Made by a program: the position numbers and the translations under genes. A stretch of DNA of 64,000 nt from Mesostigma viride (taxonomy: Eukaryota; Streptophyta; Mesostigmatophyceae; Mesostigmatales; Mesostigmataceae), in the NCBI GenBank assembly GCA_009746045.1, contig RPFO01000901.1:39024-103023 (forward strand), read 5' to 3'. The notes beneath the pieces were generated by a model, which made no database searches, was not told where the DNA came from, and worked only from the letters and a program-made list of their open reading frames with translations. Shown piece after piece: positions 35,002-45,486 of the stretch (positions are counted from its first letter, which is position 1; each line of letters opens with the position of its first letter).

Positions 35002-35394
35002 ATGAGCCAACGGCGATCTTTTACTGCTCCTTCCCATTCTTCTAGCGATAATAGTCTAGCTAAATATTACGTAGTGATTACGCCTCAATGGTCCTCCATT
35101 TTCCTTTCTTGGTCCGACGCTAGGAAGATCGTTCAGAATCGTGTATACAACGTAATTAGGTACAAGAAATTTATGTCCTTCGAAGAAGCTCAGCAGTTCC
35201 TTATAGATCATAGCCAAACAGATTTAGGCCTTCATGTACGCCCTATTCCTCATGGTCGTCCTCCTGTAGAAGCTCTAGTCTTTGCTACCCCTCCTTCTTC
35301 TCCCCCTAAACGGGCTGCATCTGCATCTGCTTCAGATACTCCTCTCACTTTGGAGTTTGGTTCCCTATCCATTACTGTTGTTAAAAAGGATTGA
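35002..35394 (+). CDS. Hybrid-binding-domain (RNase H1 N-terminal / Cauli_VI-like) protein, gypsy-A
   Basis: 130 codons with its own ATG and TGA, upstream of gag. Residues ~20-70 contain KYYVVITPQWSSIFLSWSDA, then ARKIVQNRVYNVIRYKKF, then SFEEAQQFLIDH. This matches the small domain at the N-terminus of eukaryotic RNase H1 and in the caulimovirus inclusion-body protein: Y-Y/A-V-V...GI/IF-x-S/T-W-x-x-A/C...V...Y/FKKF-x-x-x-E-E-A-x-x-F. In RNase H1 this domain binds RNA:DNA hybrids. The remainder is Pro/Ser-rich. Gypsy-B carries a close copy (47933-48325). A separate gene of this kind in a gypsy element is unexpected. Confidence 0.72.
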   Translation: MSQRRSFTAPSHSSSDNSLAKYYVVITPQWSSIFLSWSDARKIVQNRVYNVIRYKKFMSFEEAQQFLIDHSQTDLGLHVRPIPHGRPPVEALVFATPPSSPPKRAASASASDTPLTLEFGSLSITVVKKD

Positions 35395-35485
35395 TTTTAA
35401 TTTTGTTCCTGCTGCATACCTTCAAGGTTTTTCCTTTTTCCTTTGTTGCTTTCTTCTAGATTCCTATTCCTTTACGTAATTAAAG

Positions 35486-37233
35486 ATGGATCCAGTGGGT
35501 GGAGATATGTCGCCTATACCTACCAATAATAATAATAATAATACTACTAATAACACTAACAATAACAATACTCGTGGTAACCGACGGGACTCCTTGGAAA
35601 CGGTACACCATCTCACCCCTCAAGGTATTCTGCGTACCTCACCTCCTTCTCCTGTTGCTGGTGGTCGCCGTCGTCCCTCAATTACCCCACCTACCTATGA
35701 ACAACGTATTTCCCAAGTCAGATTTAGTGATGAACCTTCTTTTGTTGTGAACCAGGCCCCTGCCCCTTCTGCAACCTTGGCTCACCCCTCCAGCAGGTCC
35801 TCACACACTAACAATGCTTCTAGGCCTCCTTCCCACCCTGTGCCTTCAATGCCTGCTATTAACACGGGTCGTACCTCGGCCCCTGTCGGCCCTTCTGGGC
35901 GCCCTAGTGCAGTTCCCTTTTACCCACCTGCTTCCTGGTCCTACCCTGAGACGGCCTATGAGGCTGCCCAGGTCCCTACCCGTGTGGCTGATTTAGAAGT
36001 TAATAATGATTTCAGTACCATGCCCCTAGATGATAGGAATTATGATCATTTTGCCTATTCATCTCTTCGTGAGCAATATACTGTTCCCTTCTCCTATGGG
36101 CACCATCCTGAAACGGTGGCTCCCTCTAGACCCCTACCCAAGACTTTTCCTATCCCTTCCTTCTATCCCGCTTATGTAGCAGTGGAAGATAGTGGCCCAT
36201 GGGAAAAACTGATTCTTCTAATCCCCCTAAGCCTCCTGCTCTTCCCCTCTTTGCCAACCTTCCTAAGCTGGATGTCAAGTCTTCCCCTCAACAGTTTTTC
36301 ACTTTCATTATGTTGCTCACCCAGAACACAGAGTCCTGGCAGAACCACAATAGGTGGCGCCTCTCTGATGCTGTACTAGTCCCTCATTATCTTACTACCT
36401 GCATAACTCCTGAACTTGCTAACCTCATCCAGTGTGAGTCTCTTGCCTCTCATGCCTACCCAAACTCGGTAGCAGAATTGTTCAAGCGTTTAGAGAACCA
36501 TTTAGTCCCTCCCGATGCAGATTGGCAGGATAGATTATCCTTTGGCACCTTGCAGCAGGGTACCAAGTCCTTCAAAGAATATATGAAAGAGTTTGATGCC
36601 CAGATGGTACGAATTAGGGATTTGTCGGGCGCAGAAGTACGTGCCCGCTTCCTTCAGGGCCTCAGTAGACCCTTATTGCGTGAAGTCAAGCGCCAGTTCT
36701 CTGCCTACCGTTTTACTGACCTGCCCCTCAAGCATGTGCGCCAGCATCTTTTACGAGTAGCAGATTTCTTCTCCACGCCTTCTCTTCCTACCCGTTCCCG
36801 TATTAATAATATTAGCCTTACCCCCGAGGAGGAGAACTCCTATGTAGAAGAATTAGATATCTGTGTGACTGACCTTTCAGCTCTGGATGTCTCTCATATC
36901 ACCTGCTATCATTGTAAGGAAGTAGGTCATCTTAAACGTGAGTGCCCCAAGTTCCTTTCGGGTGCTCCCCCTCATCCCGACGCTCGCCCTCCTCGTACCC
37001 CTCAGCGTGCTCCTATTCGTCCCACTTCAGGACGCATTCCTTCAGCTACCCCTAGTAGGCTGAATGCTGTGCAGACAGGATCCCCAGGGTTCCCCTATGA
37101 TAATCAGGCTCCCGCACCCTCTTCAATCCCTCGTGACCCTCCAGCAGTGGCTTTTCCGCCAGGGTCTTCTTCGGGGTTAGTTCCTATGGATTTGGGGGGG
37201 AGGGGGAACAGTAGGCCTGTCAGCCGGGGGTAA
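35486..37233 (+). pseudogene. gypsy-A Gag
   Basis: It starts MDPVGGDMSPIPTNN at the ATG at 35486, runs through Asn-rich and Pro-rich parts, and loses frame near 36197, where gypsy-B has one extra T (CCCTATGGG against CCCATGGG). The frame 36199-37233 continues with a gag capsid domain (FKRLENHLVPP, TLQQGTKSFKEYMKEF, RARFLQGLSRPLLREVKRQ) and a zinc knuckle CYHCKEVGHLKREC (from 36904). It stops at TAA 37231-37233. The pol frame is +1 relative to gag and overlaps its end. Confidence 0.85.
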
Positions 37234-37809
37234 CCTGGACAGGTCCTTAGATAGTACCCCAGATAATAATTTTTGTTTGCCTGTTTTTATAACCTCTGTA
37301 GGAGCTGAATCATCCCTACCACTACGTGTGCGTCCTCTTATGTTCTTGAATGGTGGCTTAACCGTCCCTCATACTGTTGTAGACCCCTTCCTGCATGCTG
37401 ATGAACTCTTGAATGTCTCTGTGTTAGTGGATAGCGGTGCGGCTAGCTCCTTTGTGAGCGAGGCCCTAGTTAGGCGTTTAGGACTAGTCCCTACCCCTCA
37501 CACAAAAACTGTCACTGTCCATTATGCTGACGGTCGCACCAGTCATTCCCCGGGTACGGTGTCCCTTCCCCTGGTCATACAAGGACGTACGGTCAACCTG
37601 ACGGCCACTATAGGCCCTATCACTACAGCTGATGTATTACTAGGATTAGATTGGCACCAGGATAATAAAATCACTATTAATTATGATACTATGGTCATTT
37701 GGTTTCCAGATAGCTCTTACTGGGTACCAGAACGTCATTATAGATTAGAAAATTTATCCTTGGTAGATATTACTCCTCCTACACCTGTTGATCCTCCTGT
37801 GAGACCTAT
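37181..37809 (+). pseudogene. gypsy-A Pol, protease part
   Basis: This frame overlaps the end of gag in +1 and has no clear ATG start; 37277 is TTG. The retropepsin motif VLVDSGAASSFVSEALVRRL has its catalytic Asp at 37430-37432, and TADVLLGLDWHQDN is the second conserved strand (LLG-x-D). It is cut at CCTAT by the inserted LINE-like element; the same reading frame resumes after 39565 as PIPEVL. It would cleave the Gag-Pol precursor. Confidence 0.85.
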
Positions 37810-37811
37810 TA

Positions 37812-37880
37812 ATTAATTAATTAAACTCGTGCTCCCGTTGGGGAGTCACGGAGCACCGAAGTGCTTTTAATCCCTGTGTG
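37812..37880 (-). repeat. 3' terminal hairpins and (TTAA)n tail of the inserted LINE-like element
   Basis: Reversed, this reads AGCACTTCGGTGCT (hairpin 1), GTGACTCCCC...GGGAGCAC (hairpin 2), GAG, (TTAA)n, the same as the tail at 28783-28882. This defines a family with a fixed 3' end. Confidence 0.85.
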
Positions 37881-38225
37881 TGCACTACAGGAGAAAGGGC
37901 AGAGACCCCCAGTCTCCTTCATGCCAAAGGCATGCCACAGCTGCAATCGGGCGCGGCTAGCTAAAAGGACAGGCTAACGATCCGGCAAACTGTGGGTGCA
38001 ATAAGACCCATGTGAGCATGTCATAGCAAGGAGCGTGGGCAAGTAATCTGAACATAGCCAGGGCGTAGCATGGCTGTACTAGAACTAGGCTAAGGCTATG
38101 GCTGGTTGTGTACCGTGCGTTGGCGGCACGTGAGTAGGTTTGTTGGCACAGCTAGGCAAACATTCTAGGCATGGCTGCCTTAGCGACAGTGACTCCAATG
38201 GTTACAAGCTAGGGCTATTGCTATT

Positions 38226-39420
38226 CTAGCCCGCTGGGGGCGTCCACATCTTGTGGTTGATCATCAGGTCCCCGCCCCTCCAGTACACCTTGGGCTTCTG
38301 GGGGTCCTGCTTATGGCGGAGGTATTCCGGCCACAGGTCGCGTCGCTGCTGTTGCTGAGCGGGGGTTAGGTCGTCATCCAGCGTCCAGGTGAGGTCGTGC
38401 AACCGCTTGCGACGAGAGAGGAACCGCTGCTTATCCTCAGGGGAGAGGAAGGTGAGCAGGACTGGTGGGGTGGCCGCCTTGTCCCGTGAGTGGGGAAGGC
38501 GGTGGCACCCACGCAGTTCTACCTCACCTACCAGGCCCATGAGGGTAAGAAGCTGTTTCTTGATCTCGTCAGCAAGGGAGGTTGACGTCTCACCTGGCTT
38601 CTGGGGGAAGCGACGTAGCACCACTCGGCACTCGCGGCGAGCGCGATCGGTGACCTCCCGTTGCTGGGCCTGGCGGTGGTCCTCCAGCTCCTGGAGCTTC
38701 GTGGCGATGGCGTCGGTGGTGGAGGCGGTCGCTGTCCGCAGCAGGTCCGCGTAGGAGAGCGGGAGGTCACCAGCATCCTGCCGGGGTGGCTGGGAGGCAA
38801 TGGTGGCCGTCTGCTCCGCTAGCTTTGGGACCTGTGTGGCCAGGGCCTCGGTGTGGGCGGTGATGGCCTCAAGCTTCTTCATGAGCACGCCGCACTTGCC
38901 TTCCACCTGGTTAAGGCGAGAGACAAGTGCAGCATGCGTTTCCGAAGCCTGCGCCGCGGTGTGTAGCGCCGTGAACTGTGGTTGTAGCTTGTGGACGACC
39001 TTGGTTTCCACGTTGGAGACCCGGGCCTCGACCGTGTTGAGCGTGGTGTTCAGCGAGGTCATCTTCTCGGCCAGCGGCCAGGTCACGTGCTCCTCCAGCA
39101 CTGCGCGGATGTCATCCTTGCAGAGCCGGGGAGGAAGCCGATGGGGCTGCCGGCTGTGCGGGGGCTGGGGCGTTGAGTGCGTTCCAAAGTTCTCTGTGGA
39201 TGGCGCCGAAGCTGCGCTGGTAGTAGCTGGTCAAGATAGACTCGCGTTGGCGGGATTCGGCACAGGTGTAGAGCCAGGACGTGTTGCGGTAGTCGATAGC
39301 CGCCCTTGTCCAGGGCACAAAGAGCTTCCGCTCCTGTGTGAGGAACTGGAGAACTTCGACGACTTCCTGCGGCGACAGCTGCTGCCACTCGAGGAGGGAG
39401 AACATTCCGTCGCCGGGCAA
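38226..39420 (-). pseudogene. LINE ORF1-like RNA-binding protein
   Basis: The start is MPGDGMFSLLEWQQLSPQE (39420). A frame change near 39110 leads into the 291-residue frame 39101-38226. That part has a coiled coil (ETKVVHKLQPQ, VSRLNQVEGKCGVLMKKLE), then RRECRVVLRRFPQKP, ADEIKKQLLTLMGL, ELRGCHRLPHS, PPVLLTFLSPEDKQRFLSRR, and LTPAQQQQRRDLWPEYLRHK. The layout of coiled coil, RRM-like strand and helix, then a basic C-terminus resembles ORF1 proteins of L1-type LINEs, which coat element RNA. No RT is encoded. The assignment is by layout, not by a diagnostic motif. Confidence 0.55.
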
Positions 39421-39565
39421 GAATTTGCTCCATTTGTGGCGATCGTGGCATGGTTTCTTGGGCTCAGGCGAGGCGCTTGGCGAGGGTTTGGCGGGTAAGC
39501 CTGGCGGCTGAACAATGGCGAGGGCGAGAGGGTTGGGCTGGGCGCTGGGAAGCCGTGAGACCTAT

Positions 39566-41465
39566 ACCTGAAGTATTAATGTCCAATGACGAATTGAGAT
39601 CTGAACTAAAGGAATATGGATACCTATTATGTATGTTCCTTCAGTTAGAAGTACAGGAGATACCTATCACTAATAATAGTGTGGATATAGATGTAAATAC
39701 AGTGGATACAATAGGAGTGGGATTTACTGAAAATGAAATAGTCAGATACATGGCTGTGATAGATTCCTCAAAAGTATTTGAAGAAAAGACTCCTTCTTAT
39801 CCTCCTCCTCGTTCTGTTTTACACCGTGTAGTTATCAAGGACGGTGCAGTTCCTACGCACTCTCCGATGTATAGAATGGGCCCTACAGAATTAAAGGAAC
39901 TAAAACAGATTTTAGTATCACTATTAGAAGCAGGATTGATAGAGCCTAGTAACTCCCCCTATTCCGCTGGTGTCCTGTTAGTTCCTAAGCCAAATGGCAA
40001 GTTTCGCCTAGTTACTGATTATAGGAAGTTAAACGATATTACTGTGAAGTCTAAATACCCTCTACCTCGTATTGATGATATATTTAATAAGGTTAAAGGT
40101 TCTACCTGTTTCACAGTACTAGATTGTGCGGATGGTTTTTGGCAACTACGTATAGCTCCTGAGGATTGCCACAAAACCGCCTTTGCTACCCCTTTTGGGC
40201 ACTATCAGTTTAGAGTAGCGGCTATGGGACTCTGTAACTCTCCTGCCTCTTTCCAAATGTTAATGAATGAAGTGCTTAGACCTGTTATGGGAAATTCCCA
40301 CCTTCCTCAAGTGTCCTCTGATTTAAAGGATCCTTCCTTCTCCTCTGTTTCTTTATCTGAGCATGACCGTTCTTGTGCTCAAGCTTACTTAGATGATATC
40401 CTTATTTATTCTCCTGATTTTGAAACGCACCTACGTGATTTAAAGAAAGTACTAGAAATCATGGCTGAAAATTCTTTATGGGCGCGCCGTGCTAAAGTTC
40501 GCTCTGGTAGAAGTGTCCCATTCTTAGGGCACGTTCTGTCAGATGCCGGGGTTGCTACCGACCCAGACAAGACTAAGTCAATTCAGGAATGGCCTACCCC
40601 TACCGACGTTAAAGGTGTACGTAGTTTCCTAGGAATTGCTTCTTACTATAGGCGTTTTATCCCGCGTTTCGCAACTATAGCAGCCCCTATTAATCATCTA
40701 TTAAAGAAGGATATCCCCTTTGTTTGGAGTAGTGAATGTCAGTCGGCTTTTCAGTGTCTAAAATCCCTACTCCTCTCCCCTCCCGTACTCATCCTACCGG
40801 ATACTACTAAACCCTTTGTTGTAGCTACAGATGCTAGCAAGGTAGCTATAGGGGGCGTCCTTCTCCAGGATCAGGGTCAGGGCTTACAGCCAATCGAGTA
40901 TATCTCTAGGACAATGCTTCCTGCGGAGCGTAACTATCCCGTACACCAGCAAGAACTATTAGCTGTGGTGTATTGTTGCCACGCGTGGCAGCACTTTCTT
41001 AAAGGTGCTCAATTTGATGTTTGTCTGAATGAACCCTGTGAGCTTGATCCTTATAGATTAGTTATCCAGACAGATCACCGCCCTCTTACCCATCTTCTCT
41101 CACAACCCAACCTTACCCCTCGTCAAGCGCGCTGGATGGAGTTTTTAGCACAGTTCTCCCCTTTTAAACTTCAGTATGTTAAGGGTGTAGATAACATAGT
41201 ACCAGATGCACTCTCCCGTCGTGCAGATTACTCCTTTTTCGAGGACCTTGATGTTCTCAATACTACTCTAGTTCCTACTACTATGGGTGTAACCCCGTAT
41301 GGTGAACTACCTGATGATGAATCCTATGCCTACCTCTTTCATACAGCTGTTCGCATGCCTGATCTCCTTTCTCACGTAGGACTCTCTCTCCCGTGTGAGG
41401 CCCTTCCTGTGGTCTCGGTGGGGGGGAGGGGAAAAATAAAATTTCTATACCGCTTAGCCATATAG
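39566..41465 (+). pseudogene. gypsy-A Pol, reverse transcriptase and RNase H
   Basis: The element's frame resumes at 39566; the open frame seen from 39450 includes ~39 codons of the LINE-like insert and is chimeric. RT motifs: LIEPSNSPYSAGVLLVPKP, FRLVTDYRKLN, VLDCADGFWQLRIAPED, PFGHYQFRVAAMGLCNSPAS, and YLDD (40386-40397). About 29 extra residues (GNSHLPQ...EHDRSCA) lie between LMNEVLRPVM and YLDD. RNase H follows with VVATDASKVAIGGVLLQ, then VYCCHAWQHF, IQTDHRPL and VPDALSRR. A missing G in the run at 41420-41426 (seven; gypsy-B has eight) shifts the frame and causes the stop at 41465. Confidence 0.9.
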
Positions 41466-43102
41466 CGACTAGGTCAGGAAAGTCTTATGAACACATAGTC
41501 CCTCTAGGACCTCCCCTTCTCTTTGGCAAGGCGGTAGGAGATCTCTTTAAACCTGTTCTGGATACCTCTGTAGCGATGCCTACCTCTGATCTCGAACGTC
41601 TTATTAGTAGATTTACGGCCACTGAGCCGGAAGCATTAGCTGCCATTGCTGCCCATCCCCAACAATTAGGCAAGCACCCTTGTAAATTTGTAGGTGGATT
41701 TTTATATGTGCAGATAGCAGATTCTCCCCCTCAATGGCGCCTGTATGTCCCTCCTATCTGTCGCTCCTCCTTGCTCTTTGAGTTGCATGACTTAGCTGCT
41801 CACCAGGGTGGTAAACGGGTACGGGACCTAGTAGCCCGCTCTTACTACTGGCCTTCCCTTTTAAAGGATGTAGATGAGTATGTTAGAACCTGTCAATCTT
41901 GCCAGGAGATGAAACCCAACAATGTAGGACAGATAGCAGAGCCTAGGACCTTACCTGATCCCATCATGCCGTGGGACTCCATTATGATGGATTTTGTAGG
42001 ACCTTTTAGGAAGAATGATAGAGGTAACGCCCAGATCCTTGTTTTTGTAGATCGTTTTACTCGTATGTGTCATCTCGTGCCGTGTCCCTTAGAACTCACC
42101 GCACGCGATTGCGCACGCCTATACCTTAATAACGTATATAGATATCATGGTTTGAGTAGGCAGTTTATTAGTGATAAGGATAAGTTATTTACTTCTGATT
42201 TTTGGCAGCAGTTCTTCGCTGCTATCGGTACCAAGGTCACCTTCGGTACTGCCTACCACTCCTCCTCGTCTCATTTAGTAGAACGTTTGAATAGGGTAGT
42301 GGAAGAAGCTCTGCGTCACTATGTGAATGGCTCTGGGAGTGATTGGGAGGATTACCTATGTTTGGTAGAGTTTTCCCTTAACAACTGCCCTCAGGCTGCG
42401 CATGGTTATACGCCCTTCTTCCTAGATACTGGTAGACAACCTCTTACCCCTACCTCTCTCTTAGCTAGTCCTTTAAGGGACAAGGATGATGTGTCCCGGG
42501 ATACTGTAGAAGGTGTGCAGGCGTTATTAGATAAGATGAAGAATGCACACGACAACGCTATTGCAGGGTACCATAGGGCGCAGGCCAAATACCTTGCTAG
42601 GTTGCGTGCCTCATTAGATAGAAGAGCACCTGAGATAGAAATAGGAGATTTAGTCTTAGTAGAAGGCCCCCGTGTTGGCCGCTTCGCTCATAAGTTCGAA
42701 GCTGAACTGAAAGTGAAACTTAGGCCCGCCTTCTTAGGACCCTTCCGTGTGTTGTCTAGAGTAGGTAATTTTCTGTATGAGATAGATATTCCTACCTCTT
42801 GGCAGACCCACTCTCGCACCTTTCATAGAAGCCAGCTGAAGCTCTATCATCAGAGCACGTTCGCTGGTAGAGAATTAGCCCCTGCCCCTTTAGAGCATAA
42901 CCCGGATACTGGTGAGGTAGAGGATGAGGTAGAGGGTATCGTGGCCCATAGAGATATCAAAAAAGGCCGCGGTACCCAGCGCCAGTATAAGGTGAAGTGG
43001 ATGTATGCTCGTAGTGAGGTAGATAAGGTCTGGTATACTGAGAGTGAGCTAGATGGGTGTAGTCGCCTGCTGCAGGAGTATAAAACCCTGCATAAGCTCT
43101 AG
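41427..43102 (+). pseudogene. gypsy-A Pol, integrase and chromodomain
   Basis: Continuation after the G-run shift; 41576 is only an internal Met codon. Zinc-binding part: ELHDLAAHQGGKRVRDL with CQSCQEMK. Core: Asp in WDSIMMDFVGPF, Asp in FISDKDKLFTSDF, Glu in HLVERLNRVVEE. Then a GPY-like region (LRPAFLGPFRVLSRVGNFLY) and, at the end, IVAHRDIKKGRGTQRQYKVK with WMYARSEVDKVWYTESEL, a chromodomain pattern. Chromodomains in gypsy integrases direct insertion to marked chromatin. Stop at 43100-43102. Confidence 0.9.
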
Positions 43103-43151
43103 TTGTAGACCTTCTCCTCTCTTATGTTATGTCTGCTGTCGACGGATGGTT

Positions 43152-43173
43152 GGTTGTCCCCTCCCCTCCGCAG
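43152..43173 (+). promoter_or_regulatory. Candidate 3' splice site before the post-pol ORF
   Basis: GTTGTCCCCTCCCCTCCGCAG, five bases before the ATG at 43179. Gypsy-B has TTGTCCCTCCCTCCGCAG at the window end (63981-63998). Together with the donor at 34992 it would produce a spliced RNA carrying the 3' gene. Confidence 0.5.
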
Positions 43174-43178
43174 CCGTC

Positions 43179-44764
43179 ATGTCAGAGCCTACCCCTCCGG
43201 CTGAGAGCTCGCTGCCGTCCCCGCCCCCACCGGACCCTGAGCTGTATTTCGAGGCCCTTCCGGGCCGCTGGGTGTCGCGATCAAGTTACCCGGGTGGCGT
43301 TGTGCAGCCGGCCCTTCAGGCCCAACATGCGGGCTTAGTCAGGGCGGCCCTCTTCGGGGTCACGTGGTATGGTCCTTCCCCTGATGAGCCGCACCAGCTT
43401 GTCCTGCACGGGTTCGACGATGCCGGACACTGTTTGTTGGGGTGTGGTTCCAGCTGTCCCGCCTTGGGACAGATAGATGCGGTTCTCCGGTGCTGCCGTG
43501 TGTTCTCCTACCTCTCTACCCCTGTGGGCCGTACCTGCCTACGGGAGGTGTTCCCTTGGCTTCCGGCTGAGGGTGATGCTGAGGTAGATGAGAACCCCTG
43601 CGACCTTTTACGGGCCGTAGAATTCATGGAGATAGCTGATCAGTCGGCGGGACTAGCGGTTAGTGGTCCTGCCCCTTCGGGCGCCCCAGCCGAGGTACAT
43701 TATACTCCAGATTATTCTGCCTCGAGCGCTGCGTCCGCCTCCTCGGCGTCTGTTCCTCCCTCTCCGGTCCCGTCGTCCCCTCGGTCGACCCGGGTGTTGC
43801 AGTGGAGCCTACCCCTTCGGGTTTGCCTGATCCTCTTTCGGCGACGGTCTCGGCTATGCAGGCTCAGATCCAGTCCCTGACCACGGCGTTCGGGGCCTTC
43901 CTGGCGGCCCAAGCGCAGACTCCGGCCACGCCAGGTGGGGTGTCTGTGGTGTCCGCGCCCCCTACCCCTTCGGTTGCTTCGGCACCTGTGGTTTCGCCGG
44001 CGCCCCCTACCCCTTCGGTTGCTGCGGCTCCGACACCTCCGGTTGCCTCCGTGCCTGCGGCCGACGTTCCCGCGCCTCGGCGCGAGTCTTCAGCCCCTTC
44101 GGCTGTGCCCGCCGTCGCCCCCTCTGGGCCGTCCGCTGCGCCCTCACAGCCAGTTCGTGGTTTCTTCAGCGACACGGGCGATCATCCCAGGCTTTGGGAG
44201 GGTGGTCCCCCGCAGAGGATCCCGGTGCCCGACTGGAGCTTGGATGGTAACCAATCTTATGCCGGGCTGCCTGTCCCTACGGGCCCTATCTTCAATATGT
44301 GGCCTGAGGGTGCACCGGCAACGGAGACCGGCGCGCCTGCGTCGATGGCGGGTCCGTCACGGCCCTCTCTGGCTTCGGGTCCGGCGCGACCTCCTGTTTT
44401 ACCAGTGCCCCTGCGTCGGTGTCGGCTCCTGCCCCTGCGTCGGCCCCTGCTTCGGTCCCTGCTCCTTCGGCCTCGCGGTCTTTGGCCGCGGTTGTTCGGT
44501 CCACCGGTCAGGATCCTCGCGCCACCCGCGCTGCCGATTCCCTCCGGGAGTTGTCCCAGGGTGATCGGGACAGGGCCCCTTCTGTGGTGCATGCGACGCC
44601 GGAGTCGCGCGACACGCCCATTCCTGGGTATGGTATGTCCGCACTCGCCTGCCGACAGTGTGACCTGCCGCGCGCCTCTGCTGAGCTTGCCATCTCCCCA
44701 TGTCCTACGGGTTCTCCCAGGTGTGTCGGGCGCCTCGGGATCGTGGCCTACCCATTGAGACTGA
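43179..44764 (+). pseudogene. Post-pol protein 1 of gypsy-A, function unknown
   Basis: It begins MSEPTPPAESSLPSPPPPDP at 43179, 77 bases after the pol stop. The first ~205 residues have mixed composition with LPGRWVSRSSYPGGVVQPAL and CCRVFSYLSTPVGRTCLREV. Near 43795 the frame shifts to a second frame with MQAQIQSLTTAFGAFLAAQ (helix), a long Pro/Ala/Val/Ser tract, then FFSDTGDHPRLWEGG. Further shifts are likely after 44390. It occupies the place of env in env-bearing gypsy elements, but I see no signal peptide or fusion-type membrane segment. It may be a second structural protein. No family recognised. Confidence 0.5.
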
Positions 44765-44779
44765 TCGGCCTCCTTCGAC

Positions 44780-45486
44780 ATGGTTATTTTAGCTGATCCG
44801 GTGTTCGAGGGTGAGATCCTGGTCCGGCGCGTTCTGTATCGCTGGGCTAGGCGCCACAACGACTTGGACACCTACGGTGGGTTCCAGTGGGCTTACCCTC
44901 CCCTCTGGGCATTATGGCTTCGGATGCCCTTACAGTAGAGTTTCCTGCGGTGCCGGGTGCGGCGTACACTACGGTCCTCCAGCCCATCCTTGAGTGGGAT
45001 GCCCGTCGCCCGGCGCCTATCCCGGGCCAGGGTCTAGACTCCCGCGGTCACCCTCCTCCTCGGGCCAGCGACTACCTAGAGACATTCGGGTCGCGACAGT
45101 GTGTTCGTCGGTGGCGCTCCCGCGAGGTTCGGCACATCCGGTTGTGGCCGTCCAACGTGGAGCCCCTGGTGGACCTGTTCTTCCCGACGGGTATGCGCCC
45201 TCGGATCCGGTACCATCGCCTCCTCCTGCGGGCCCTTTGCCTGATCGCGGTAGAGCCTTTCCTTCGCCTCTTTGCCTGTGGCTTTCTGGACTGGGCCCGT
45301 GGCCAGGTCGTCCTCACGCAGCATAGGTATTACTGGGCCTTCCTGGGCCTCTTTCCTGACGGCGTGTGGGCCGATGTTTTCCTCACTGTAGATAGGCATG
45401 ACAATGTCGAGGATGTGGCCCACTACCAGGCCTACCTGGAGGTCCTGCTGGCCTCTCGTGGCACTTATCAGACGGATGGCCACTAG
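44780..45486 (+). pseudogene. Post-pol protein 2 of gypsy-A, function unknown
   Basis: A frame starting MVILADPVFEGEILVRRVLY (44780) meets the frame 44887-45486 near 44905 by a frameshift. The second frame holds ASDALTVEFPAVPGAAYTTV, RHIRLWPSNVEPLVDLFFPT, LLLRALCLIAVEPFLRLFAC and ends YLEVLLASRGTYQTDGH. It has hydrophobic helices around residues 110-150 but no clear membrane anchor. It may be the C-terminal part of the preceding post-pol protein. Family unknown. Confidence 0.5.

Larger units (their letters stand above)
37810..39554 (-). mobile_element. LINE-like ORF1-only element inserted in gypsy-A pol
   Basis: Flanked by an 11-bp target duplication GTGAGACCTAT (37799-37809 and 39555-39565), typical of target-primed reverse transcription. 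Read on the minus strand it carries an ORF1-type gene (38226-39420), a ~400-bp untranslated region, the two terminal hairpins and a (TTAA)n tail. No endonuclease or reverse transcriptase is present, so it is non-autonomous or 5'-incomplete. The duplicated site is also visible as the unbroken join (GTAAGACCTATACCTG) in gypsy-B at ~52557. Confidence 0.85.

Noticed and set aside
36190-36205. Programmed frameshift inside gypsy-A gag
   Set aside because: Gypsy-B is continuous here with one extra T, so this is a private indel or sequencing error.
38800-39498. 232-residue plus-strand ORF
   Set aside because: Antisense of the LINE-like ORF1 gene.
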